A stretch of DNA of 24,756 bases from Clostridia bacterium. Lineage in GTDB: Bacteria > Bacillota_A > Clostridia > Christensenellales > Aristaeellaceae. A program made the translations under genes and the position numbers. Within the stretch, counting starts at the first letter, position 1. Each line of letters opens with the position of its first letter. The stretch lies in assembly GCA_017530275.1 (NCBI GenBank), contig JAFXMP010000079.1:1-24756 (forward strand). The letters run 5' to 3'. A model generated the notes under the pieces. The model saw only the letters and a list, made by a program, of their open reading frames with translations, had not been told where the DNA came from and did no database searches. This document shows, one piece after another, positions 16,497 to 22,841 of this stretch.

Positions 16497-16545
16497 TATG
16501 ATTCAGATCATACGAGAAATATGAAATCAGGGTCATTATGATCTG
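16497..16545. promoter_or_regulatory. Operator/promoter of the divergent XRE region
   Basis: TATGAT-TCAG-ATCATA at 16497-16512 is a perfect palindrome. A second half-site, TATGATCTG (16537-16545), gives an 8-bp inverted repeat with CAGATCAT at 16504-16511. On the minus strand, ATGACC (16531-16536) and TATGAT (16507-16512) form a -35/-10 pair with an 18-bp spacer for the XRE gene, so the palindrome overlaps its -10 box. This is what an autoregulated XRE operator would look like; binding is inferred. Confidence 0.5.
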
Positions 16546-16597
16546 TAAATCAATGAAATTTATGTGAAATGCGGGACAATTTTATGTGCGTTATGGG

Positions 16598-16626
16598 TTG
16601 CTCTTTGCAAATTTCCCATTTATAAT
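16598..16626 (+). promoter_or_regulatory. Sigma-A type promoter for the 16696 gene
   Basis: TTGCTC (16598-16603), a 17-bp spacer and a perfect TATAAT (16621-16626) lie about 70 bases before the 16696 start codon. Confidence 0.7.
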
Positions 16627-16695
16627 AGGAATGATGAAGGGGCATCCGGAAAAAAACTATCAAGCGGAATCTACATGGAAGGAAAGACGGAAATC

Positions 16696-17016
16696 ATGGA
16701 AAAAGAAGGAACGGCGTACTTTATCAAGTATCCGAGGGTCATAGAGGATTTGCTGGTGCTGCATGACGTGTCGGATGAAGCGCGGTATGAGATCGTAAAA
16801 GAAATCCGCCTGCAGCCCATTGATTATGAGAATTTTTATACGGACATGACCGTGGAACGGCAGTATATTGAGGACAGCGCCGATCTGTGCGACGACGGGG
16901 AGATCAAGAAATGCCTGTTTGTGCATGGGCGCAGCGTCAAAGAAGGGATTCTGGTCCTGCCCGATCCCAGCGAAAACGCCTATGTGGGCTGGGCGGCTTA
17001 CATCAGGGAAGCATAG
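16696..17016 (+). CDS. Hypothetical 106-aa acidic protein
   Basis: I do not recognise this protein. It is short, acidic and soluble, beginning MEKEGTAYFIKYPRVIEDLL, with a middle rich in Asp/Glu (DYENFYTDM) and an end reading ILVLPDPSENAYVGWAAYIREA. It has no membrane segment, signal peptide or Cys pair. The start at 16696 is chosen because a GGAAGGAAAG stretch precedes it by about 9 bases; an in-frame ATG at 16675 would add seven residues. It has its own sigma-A promoter and is divergent from the XRE regulator, which may repress it. Its position in the mobilization region suggests an element accessory role. Confidence 0.6.
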   Translation: MEKEGTAYFIKYPRVIEDLLVLHDVSDEARYEIVKEIRLQPIDYENFYTDMTVERQYIEDSADLCDDGEIKKCLFVHGRSVKEGILVLPDPSENAYVGWAAYIREA

Positions 17017-17066
17017 CTTTTTTTCTCCTGAAAGTCGGATTCCTCTGTTCCTTTTCTGTTTATCCC

Positions 17067-17095
17067 TTGCTTCGACGCGCTGATCGTTATATAAT
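17067..17095 (+). promoter_or_regulatory. Sigma-A type promoter for the 17133-17794 genes
   Basis: TTGCTT (17067-17072), a 17-bp spacer and a perfect TATAAT (17090-17095) lie 38 bases before the small ORF at 17133. The layout is nearly the same as that of the promoter at 16598. Confidence 0.75.
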
Positions 17096-17132
17096 GATGC
17101 AGGTGAAAACAGGAGAATAGAGGACAAAGAAA

Positions 17133-17264
17133 ATGCCAGACGAAGTATGGCTCCAGCATTGGCTGGAGCGGCGCAAACTGGATCAGGACATAGAAAAGAA
17201 AGAAATCGCCAACATGGATAAGGCGGATTATATCACGCTGCTGGAAGAATTGGAGCACAAATAG
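17133..17264 (+). CDS. 43-aa hypothetical protein
   Basis: This very short frame begins at an ATG 38 bases after a strong promoter and follows GAGGACAAAGAAA. It encodes a highly charged, probably all-helical protein (starts MPDEVWLQHWLERRKLDQDI, ends LLEELEHK) with no membrane segment. The protein family is not known to me. The next gene, an XRE-type regulator, starts 65 bases later and seems to share the promoter, so a role with that regulator is possible. Support is the promoter, the ribosome-binding region and the unbroken charged-helix composition. Confidence 0.5.
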   Translation: MPDEVWLQHWLERRKLDQDIEKKEIANMDKADYITLLEELEHK

Positions 17265-17329
17265 GAGTGAAACGATCCCACATTTCCAGCAGCATGTTCA
17301 CGAAAAAATGAATGAGGAAGTGGTTATTC

Positions 17330-17794
17330 ATGACGATAAAGGAATTAAGGAAAGAAAAGAAACTGTCCCAGGCAGCGTTTGCCCAATCCATCGGCGTCAG
17401 CGTCGGCGCGGTTGGGGCGTATGAGGCAGGAAAGTTCGGCCCCAGCAAAAAGACGCTTGCAAAAATCAAAGAGGTTTATGGAGTGGATATGGAAGCGGCA
17501 TCTTCCGCCGCGTCTGTAGAAAAGAAGCCTGGTAAATTGGTAAATAAAAAGAAGGCCACTATTGCCGAGGAAAAGAAGACGGCAAAACGCGGCAGGAAGA
17601 AAGCGGCGGCTTCGCCTGCCATTACAGAAGCGAAACCCACAGCCATCATTATTCAATCTCCCTTGGGAGGCTCTATTACCCCGGAAGAAATCCTTTCCAA
17701 GATTGGAGCCGCGGATACTGTCTACATCCGTGTGGACGAGAATAAAGCCTATTGGGTGCGCGGAGAAGAAACCGGGTCAGTCGATCTTTGGTGA
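17330..17794 (+). CDS. XRE-family regulator with basic linker and DUF6465-like C-terminal domain
   Basis: This 154-residue protein has an N-terminal XRE helix-turn-helix (LRKEKKLSQAAFAQSIGVSVGAVGAYEAGKFGPSKKTLAKI, about residues 5-45), a Lys/Ala-rich linker with an AT-hook-like KRGRKK, and a small C-terminal domain ending DTVYIRVDENKAYWV, then RGEETGSVDLW. That end resembles DUF6465 domains found in Clostridia. The start at 17330 is preferred because GAGGAAG lies 9 bases ahead; a frame start at 17312 has no such site. DNA binding is clear from the fold; the role of the C-terminal domain is unknown. It sits between the small-ORF promoter and the relaxase gene, so it may control transfer. Confidence 0.75.
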   Translation: MTIKELRKEKKLSQAAFAQSIGVSVGAVGAYEAGKFGPSKKTLAKIKEVYGVDMEAASSAASVEKKPGKLVNKKKATIAEEKKTAKRGRKKAAASPAITEAKPTAIIIQSPLGGSITPEEILSKIGAADTVYIRVDENKAYWVRGEETGSVDLW

Positions 17795-17813
17795 TGCAGG
17801 ATTGACTTTATGT

Positions 17814-17891
17814 GCCCGCCCTGCGGTTATTCTGACAGCGTATGCGCCTTTTATGAAGGCTATATACCGGAAGAAGAACCGCAAGGCGGGC
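17814..17891 (+). terminator. Long structured hairpin upstream of the relaxase gene (terminator or oriT candidate)
   Basis: GCCCGCCCTGCGGTT (17814-17828) pairs with AACCGCAAGGCGGGC (17877-17891), 13 of 15 positions. The 48-base loop holds a second hairpin, GCCTT-TTATG-AAGGC (17846-17860). TTTTGT follows the outer stem, so it can end the XRE transcript. Its place 40 bases before a MOBP relaxase also allows an origin-of-transfer role. The structure is directly visible; its function is not decided. Confidence 0.5.
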
Positions 17892-17930
17892 TTTTGTATT
17901 ATCTAAAACAGAATATGATCGGAGAAAGAT

Positions 17931-19346
17931 ATGGCAACGACAAACCTGATCCCGCTGCACATCGGGCGGGATGGATCAATTATCAAAGCCTTGCGGCGCA
18001 CCATCGGATACGTGGAAAACCCGGAAAAAACAGAGAATAAGCAGTTCATTTCCTGTTATCAATGCGACCCGCGCACTGCCGCGGAAGAATTCGCGCTGGA
18101 CAGACGCAAATATTCCGTCCATTCGGGACGCGGGCTTCACAGGAATGATGTGATCGCCTACCACATGCGGCAATCCTTCAAGCCTGGCGAGATCACGTCG
18201 GAGGAAGCCAACCGGCTGGGATACGAGCTGGCCATGCGCTTTACGAAAGGAAAGCACGCGTTCATCGTGACGACCCACACCGATAAAAGGCATATCCATA
18301 ACCACGTGATTTTCTCCGCCGTCAACGTAACCGGGGATCACAAATTCCGGGACTTCCACGGCTCCAAAAAGGCATTGGCCCGGCTGAGCGACCTGATCTG
18401 TCTGGAGAATGGTTACTCCGTGATCGACCACCCGATGGAGCGAAGGAACGGAAGAAAATATAATATCTGGCTCGGGGAGAGCAAAAAGCGCACGCACCGG
18501 GATGAATTGCGGGAAGCAATCGACATTGCGCTGATGGAAAAGCCCAGGGACATGGCTGCGTTCTTGCAGCTTTTATCCGAAAACGGCTGGGAAATCAAGC
18601 GTGGGGCGCATCTTGCTTTTCGCAAACCCGGACAGCAGCGTTTCATGCGAATGGATTCCCTGGGTGAAGAATACTCCATCGAAGCGCTGAACGCTCTCTT
18701 CAAAGGTTCCCGCAGACACAAGCCGAAGCGGAATTACCACAGCCTGCCCCGGCAGAATGAACGCCTGGCGCTGCTCATCCATATCCAGGAAAAGATGCAG
18801 TCCGGCAAAGGTCCTGGCTACGAGCGGTGGGCGAAAACCTATTACCTCAAGCAAATGGCGAAGACCGTCCTGTACATGTCCGAGCATGATCTGGACTATG
18901 CCACCCTGAAAAAGAAAGCCACCGAAGCGACGGAAAAGAACAATGAACTGCTGAACCAGATCAACGCCATCGACAAGCGCCTGAAGGAAATCAGCGCGCT
19001 CAAGATTCACATCATCAATTACGTCAAGACAAAAGACGTGTACCAGGAGTACCATAGACACGGCAATTCCAGGAAATTCGCGGAAGCCCACGAACAGGAA
19101 TTGGCCATGCACCAGGAAGCGAAAAAGGCTTTCGACGCCCTGGGCCTGAATAAACTGCCCACTATCAAAAGCCTATCCGCAGAGTATGAACAGCAATTGG
19201 CTGAAAAAAGAAAGCTGTACGCAGAGTATCAGAAGGTTCACGCAGAAATGCAGGAGATGCTCACCGTCCGCGCCAACATGGAGCAGATTCTCCAGCAGGA
19301 CGAAGCGGCAAAAGACCAGGAAAGGAGCCGAATCAATGCCAGATAA
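17931..19346 (+). CDS. MOBP-type relaxase
   Basis: This 471-residue protein has the relaxase core at its N-terminus: YVENPEKT with candidate catalytic Tyr27, and the metal-binding three-histidine motif HTDKRHIHNH (His116, His121, His123 and His125 region) followed by VIFSAVN. DKRHIHNHVIFSAVN and FHGSKKALARLSDLIC are typical of relaxases from Clostridia conjugative elements. The second half (about 290-465) is charged and coiled-coil-like. It nicks the origin of transfer and pilots the strand to a coupling protein; no coupling protein or type IV secretion gene is in the window, so any transfer would need a helper. The ATG follows GGAGAAAG. The gene looks intact. Confidence 0.9.
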   Translation: MATTNLIPLHIGRDGSIIKALRRTIGYVENPEKTENKQFISCYQCDPRTAAEEFALDRRKYSVHSGRGLHRNDVIAYHMRQSFKPGEITSEEANRLGYELAMRFTKGKHAFIVTTHTDKRHIHNHVIFSAVNVTGDHKFRDFHGSKKALARLSDLICLENGYSVIDHPMERRNGRKYNIWLGESKKRTHRDELREAIDIALMEKPRDMAAFLQLLSENGWEIKRGAHLAFRKPGQQRFMRMDSLGEEYSIEALNALFKGSRRHKPKRNYHSLPRQNERLALLIHIQEKMQSGKGPGYERWAKTYYLKQMAKTVLYMSEHDLDYATLKKKATEATEKNNELLNQINAIDKRLKEISALKIHIINYVKTKDVYQEYHRHGNSRKFAEAHEQELAMHQEAKKAFDALGLNKLPTIKSLSAEYEQQLAEKRKLYAEYQKVHAEMQEMLTVRANMEQILQQDEAAKDQERSRINAR

Positions 19347-19608
19347 GAACGCCAATCAACCTTTTTTCTCCCGATCAGGGAGCATAAGCGTTTTGAAAAA
19401 ACGCGCAGCCGCAGGATTTATCCTGCGATTTGGGGGCTTGGGGGCAACGCCCTCAACAAGCCGCATTTTGATAATGATATCGGAATGCCCCGCTTGCCCT
19501 TTTTATCGGAACGTTTCGATAAAAAGGGTTATCGGAACTTATATATTATCGGAACCAGAAGAAAGTAAGCCAATAACAGCAAAAGATTTTGCCAAAAAGT
19601 TCCGATAA
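19336..19608 (+). CDS. Possible ORF overlapping the relaxase end, probably truncated
   Basis: An ATG at 19336 overlaps the last codons of the relaxase and has a good ribosome-binding site (AAAGGAG, 8 bases upstream), so translational coupling is plausible. The frame reads MPDKNANQPFFSRSGSISVL and then runs through hairpin-forming, non-coding-like DNA and into the left end of the recombinase element, stopping at 19608. The real gene, if any, seems to have only its first 20-30 codons left. No domain is recognised. Confidence 0.3.
   Translation: MPDKNANQPFFSRSGSISVLKKRAAAGFILRFGGLGATPSTSRILIMISECPACPFYRNVSIKRVIGTYILSEPEESKPITAKDFAKKFR
19389..19456. repeat. Cluster of three hairpins after the relaxase gene (oriT-like region)
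   Basis: Three short inverted repeats follow each other: CGTTTT-GAA-AAAACG (19389-19403), GCAGGA-TTTA-TCCTGC (19411-19426) and TTGGGGGC-AAC-GCCCTCAA (19438-19456, one G:T pair). None has a U-tract, so they are not a normal terminator. A G-rich hairpin of the TTGGGGGCAACGCCC type beside a relaxase gene is a reasonable origin-of-transfer candidate. Confidence 0.4.
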
Positions 19609-19673
19609 AAAATCGCAGTATGCTACCCATACCAAAAGGAATGCAGGTAGGGGAAACCCAAAAGTTCCGATAA
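19497..19673. repeat. Left end of the RIT element (five-box array)
   Basis: Copies of the 10-bp box TTATCGGAAC (+) or its complement (-) lie at 19513-19522 (-, one mismatch), 19529-19538 (+), 19546-19555 (+), 19599-19608 (-) and 19664-19673 (-). The outer two face away around a 6-bp spacer, AAAGGG. A further + box (19503-19512) abuts the first, forming a hairpin CCCTTTTTATCG / CGATAAAAAGGG (19497-19528). Start-to-start distances are 16, 17, 53 and 65 bp, exactly mirrored at the right end. The array marks recombinase binding sites. Confidence 0.85.
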
Positions 19674-19692
19674 AAAATTGGAAATAATAGAC

Positions 19693-19762
19693 AGATTCGT
19701 ATGAATCTCCTACACTGAAAGCAGCGGAGCAAAGCTCTGACTGCAATACAGGGAGGAGATTC
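19693..19762 (+). promoter_or_regulatory. Leader of ritA with mutually exclusive hairpins masking the RBS
   Basis: AGATTC (19693-19698) can pair with GAATCT (19703-19708). The same GAATCTCCT (19703-19711) can instead pair perfectly over 9 bp with AGGAGATTC (19754-19762), which holds the ritA ribosome-binding site. A third hairpin, GCAG..GGAGC-AAA-GCTCT..CTGC (19721-19744), stacks between them. The two main folds exclude each other, so this leader may switch ritA translation. Confidence 0.45.
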
Positions 19763-19764
19763 TT

Positions 19765-21030
19765 TTGTTAAACATTCCATTGATTTCTCAACAAAGCATT
19801 CCATTGGAGGGACTGCTTAAACTGTATGAGGAAAGACTGGTCCAAGCAGGATACTGTATATGTTACCGATATGATATGCTTCATTGGGCTGAGAACTTCA
19901 TAAGCATACACTTGAGGAATGGTTATGACTACATGAATCAAAATACCATCAATCAATTTATAAAGGAGAAAGATGAACAGCGGTATAAAGGAGAGATTGG
20001 ACAGGAACATTATCGGAAATGGAAACGAATCATAGAACGTTTTGTTCTTTTTGCTTACACCGGAGAAATAGGTATGCTGCCAAACGTAAATATCGGACCG
20101 ACGCAGGAATTATCAAGTAAATACGATATACTCTGCAAAGAATTTCTGCAAAGCTTATCCGTGCAGCCAAATACCTGGACGGATATTCGCTGGGTGACAC
20201 GCTGTTATTTTTCCTGGCTTGAGGAGAGCGGTATTGAGGAAATAAAGGAAGCGGAAGCAATCCATGTTCAGAAATTTTTGTTGAAATGCTCACAGCGCTA
20301 CTCAGTCAATACGATGTATGATGTTCAGCTATACATAAAGAAGCTATATAAATTCTTATTGGAAACAGGATATACTCAGACAGATCTATCCGCTTTATTA
20401 TCCTTTCGCGTCAGCCGTGAGCAAAAAGTTTTTCCTCCGATTCCAAAGGATGATATAGCAAAGTTATTGGAATCAATAGATCGTTCCACAAAAGCAGGGA
20501 AAAGAAATTACGCGATTATGCTGCTTGGCGCTGTGCTTGGTCTGCGTGCCTGCGACGTGGTTGCGCTGAAAAGAACAGATATAGATTGGGTACGTGGGGA
20601 AATTCGGGTGGTTCAAAAGAAAACCTCAAATCCCGTCATTCTGCCTTTGACCGCAGATATTGCAGCGGCGCTTATGGATTATATTCTGGAGGCTCGGCCT
20701 GATTCAGATGAGAATCAGATTTTTCTTCGCATTAACGCGCCTCATTTGCCGCTTGAAACGCCCATAGCGATTGGCAATGTGTACGAATCATGCTGTAAAA
20801 AAGCAGGACTGCATATAAACCGCCGCTTTCATGATTTACGTCGTGCATTGGGAACCTCTATGGTTTCCAACGGTGTTTCTGTTATGGACGTGGCGCAGGT
20901 TTTCGGTGACCAACGAATGGAATCCACCAAGCCGTATTTGGCTGCCGATATGGAGCATTTGAAAAAATGCGCATTGCCCCTAAATGGTATTGAACCCAAG
21001 AAAGGCAGGCCGAAGGGATGGAACTTATGA
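19765..21030 (+). CDS. ritA: Tyrosine recombinase RitA (first of trio)
   Basis: This 421-residue protein is the longest of the trio, with an N-terminal SAM-like DNA-binding region (about residues 120-215) and a C-terminal catalytic domain. Catalytic residues are visible: Arg261 in LGLRACDVVAL, His356 and Arg359 in FHDLRRALG, an Asp in place of the second His/Trp (VFGDQRM), and nucleophile Tyr391 in STKPYLA. The start is TTG at 19765, supported by GGGAGGAG 6-8 bases ahead. In RIT elements all three recombinases are needed together in a defined order, but the chemistry of each is not settled. Its first half is clearly more AT-rich than the flanking genes, fitting transfer. It looks intact. Confidence 0.85.
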   Translation: MLNIPLISQQSIPLEGLLKLYEERLVQAGYCICYRYDMLHWAENFISIHLRNGYDYMNQNTINQFIKEKDEQRYKGEIGQEHYRKWKRIIERFVLFAYTGEIGMLPNVNIGPTQELSSKYDILCKEFLQSLSVQPNTWTDIRWVTRCYFSWLEESGIEEIKEAEAIHVQKFLLKCSQRYSVNTMYDVQLYIKKLYKFLLETGYTQTDLSALLSFRVSREQKVFPPIPKDDIAKLLESIDRSTKAGKRNYAIMLLGAVLGLRACDVVALKRTDIDWVRGEIRVVQKKTSNPVILPLTADIAAALMDYILEARPDSDENQIFLRINAPHLPLETPIAIGNVYESCCKKAGLHINRRFHDLRRALGTSMVSNGVSVMDVAQVFGDQRMESTKPYLAADMEHLKKCALPLNGIEPKKGRPKGWNL

Positions 21031-21980
21031 GCAAATTTGCCGATAGAATCCAGGCGTTTCTGGATTTCCGGAAGAGCAGAGGATTCAAAGAAAATCCCTA
21101 TTCACAACAGCTTTCATATTTTGATCAGTGGTGCATGAAAAAGTTCCCTGAAGAAGGAATGCTTTCCAAAGAATTAGTGTTTCAATGGGTTAATGATGCT
21201 GCTTCAACCTTGTCAGACGGACAGAGAAAAATAAACTGCATTCGCCAATTTGCAAATTATCTATGCGCAACTGGTGAGGAAGCATATATCCTTCCTGGAA
21301 AGTACAAGCCACAAAAAAATGAAACCACTCCCTATATCTTTTCGGACGAGGAAGTGACAGCGCTTTTCCAGGCGATCGACAATCTGCCGCCTACAAACTC
21401 TGAACCGTTTCTGCATATCATCTGCCCTGTTCTGTTTCGGCTGACATATTCGTGCGGTCTGCGCCCTAATGAAAGCAGGGAACTGCTGACGGAAAACGTG
21501 AACTTGAAAACGGGAGAAATCTTGATTACGCATACCAAGAAAAATAAGGAACGGTATGTTGTCATGTCAGATGATATGCTGGCCGTTGTCCGACGTTATA
21601 ACAAAAGACGGAGAATGTTTGGGCAGGAGAATCCTTACTTTTTTCCGTCCGCTTCCGGTGAATGCCTGTCCAGCCATACAGTATATGCGGCGTTCAACCG
21701 GGCTTGGTCAAATGCTGTTTTTCAAGAAGATACGCCCAGAAAGGCCCGTGTTCGCGTATATGATTTACGGCACCGCTTTGCGTCTGCCTGCCTCTGTCGT
21801 TGGATTGCACAACGGGAGAATCTCTTTGCCATGTTGCCCTATTTGAGTCAATATATGGGGCACAACACTCTGGCGGAAACGGCTTATTATATTCATATTC
21901 TGCCGGAAAACCTACTCCGTACCACGAGCATTAATTGGGCAATATTCGATGAAATGTTTCAGGAGGCGAAGAAAAAATGA
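21027..21980 (+). CDS. ritB: Tyrosine recombinase RitB (second of trio)
   Basis: This protein of about 317 residues has the catalytic fold of tyrosine recombinases: Arg146 in SCGLRPNESREL, a lysine beta-hairpin (THTKKNKERYVVM), VYDLRHRFAS, GH in YMGHNTLAETAYY, and a Tyr pair at about 287-288 as nucleophile candidates. The first catalytic His of the HxxR box is Tyr (YDLR), a variation known among integrases. The start at 21027 overlaps the ritA stop as ATGA; an in-frame ATG at 21018 is the alternative. The same ATGA overlap joins it to ritC, so the three are translationally coupled. It looks intact. Confidence 0.83.
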   Translation: MSKFADRIQAFLDFRKSRGFKENPYSQQLSYFDQWCMKKFPEEGMLSKELVFQWVNDAASTLSDGQRKINCIRQFANYLCATGEEAYILPGKYKPQKNETTPYIFSDEEVTALFQAIDNLPPTNSEPFLHIICPVLFRLTYSCGLRPNESRELLTENVNLKTGEILITHTKKNKERYVVMSDDMLAVVRRYNKRRRMFGQENPYFFPSASGECLSSHTVYAAFNRAWSNAVFQEDTPRKARVRVYDLRHRFASACLCRWIAQRENLFAMLPYLSQYMGHNTLAETAYYIHILPENLLRTTSINWAIFDEMFQEAKKK

Positions 21981-22599
21981 TTCCGTTTAACAGCAGTTTG
22001 TTTTCCATGGTTCATGACTATTTTGTAGTTTATCTTCCAGAGCAGCGTAATGTCAGTCCCAATACGATCCGTTCCTACCGAAAAACGGTTGAAGAATTAT
22101 TGGATTACACAAAAGAAAAGTATCATATTCCTCTGTCCGAAGTAAAGATGGAACATTTGACAGCGGATTGTATTTTGTCTTACCTCGCGTATCTGCGGAA
22201 CGAACGGAAGTGTTCTGTTTCCACGCACAATACCCGTGCCGCTGCCATCCGCGCTTTTCTGTCCTATGTTTCCGACCGTGATGTAACAGCTATCCATACG
22301 GACAAAAAGCGCGCGCATCCTGTTCGGAGATTCCAGAACATATCCATCCCCATCTTTTTCGTCACAGTCGGGCGATGCATCTGTATCAGGCGGGGATGGA
22401 TCTCACGTTGGTCTCCCAGTGGCTTGGCCATTCCAATATAAGCACTACCCTGGTATACGCTCACGCTGATACGGAACAGAAGCGTAAGGCGATTGAAGCT
22501 GCCACGCCCCCAAGCAGTCCTCTCGGCAAAAACTTGAATCCGACGCGTTTCACTGTGACGGATGAAGAACTCCTAAAGAAACTGACCGGCCTCCGTTGA
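21977..22599 (+). pseudogene. ritC: Tyrosine recombinase RitC with internal out-of-frame deletion
   Basis: The gene starts at ATG 21977 (AGGAGG 11 bases ahead, ATGA overlap with ritB) and encodes a normal SAM-like N-terminal domain (NVSPNTIRSYRKTVEELLDY ... SVSTHNTRAAAIRAFLSYVSDRD). After about residue 105 the frame changes near 22300. The other frame then reads CSEIPEHIHPHLFRHSRAMH, DLTLVSQWLGHSNISTT and VYAHAD with the C-terminal catalytic His, Arg, His and Tyr, and ends at 22599. The section with the first catalytic Arg and the Lys hairpin, about 110-120 residues, is missing. As it stands the frame from 21977 stops at 22441 as an inactive 154-residue protein. Either a true deletion or an assembly collapse explains this. 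Confidence 0.8.
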
Positions 22600-22607
22600 A
22601 CGATTTT

Positions 22608-22781
22608 TTATCGGAACTTTTGGTTTATTCCTCATAAGGGGTATTTCGCAGATACCACTCCGGGTCGATTTTTTATCGGAACTTTTTTCTTCTTTTCCCT
22701 TGCTTTACAAGGACTCCAGAAAAAAGTTCCGATAAAATTCGAGTTCCGATAACCACAATTATCGGAACGTTTCTGGAGTCC
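22608..22781. repeat. Right end of the RIT element (mirror five-box array)
   Basis: Boxes lie at 22608-22617 (+), 22673-22682 (+), 22726-22735 (-), 22743-22752 (-) and 22759-22768 (+). Spacings of 65, 53, 17 and 16 bp mirror the left end exactly. The last two face each other around a 6-bp spacer, CCACAA (22753-22758). A longer inverted repeat, GGACTCCAGAAA at 22711 and TTTCTGGAGTCC ending at 22781, encloses the outer three boxes. TTATCGGAACGTTTC (22759-22773) also occurs at the left end (19503-19517). Confidence 0.85.
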
Positions 22782-22841
22782 TAATACCTCCCTGAAATAT
22801 TATATATGTGAAAGTATCATAATTCTCCATTTTCTGACGGT

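Larger units (their letters stand above)
19513..22768 (+). mobile_element. RIT (recombinase-in-trio) element
   Basis: Three tandem tyrosine recombinases on one strand, joined by ATGA stop/start overlaps, lie between two mirror-image 161-bp ends. That is the defining layout of RIT elements. The interval given runs from the outermost left box to the outermost right box. Left-flanking DNA is conjugative-element sequence; right-flanking DNA is an unrelated SDR operon. No cargo gene is present. The third recombinase has an internal deletion, so this copy is probably immobile unless complemented. Confidence 0.8.

Noticed and set aside
17810..18040. Small plus-strand frame starting MCPPCGYSD ahead of the relaxase
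   Set aside because: It has no ribosome-binding site, runs far into the relaxase gene, and its start coincides with the arms of a long hairpin that explains the base pattern.
19497..19528. Rho-independent terminator from the CCCTTTTTATCG hairpin
   Set aside because: The stem is AT-rich and its parts match the recombinase boxes; a role as element end explains it better, although it could also slow transcription.
22375..22599. A separate 74-residue integrase gene
   Set aside because: Reading the same frame upstream of the ATG continues the conserved PEHIHPHLFRHSR block, so this is the C-terminal part of the deleted ritC, not an independent gene.
19497..22781. CRISPR-like repeats (multiple TTATCGGAAC copies)
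   Set aside because: Boxes are only 10 bp, occur in both orientations at uneven but mirrored spacings, and flank recombinase genes; they are element ends.
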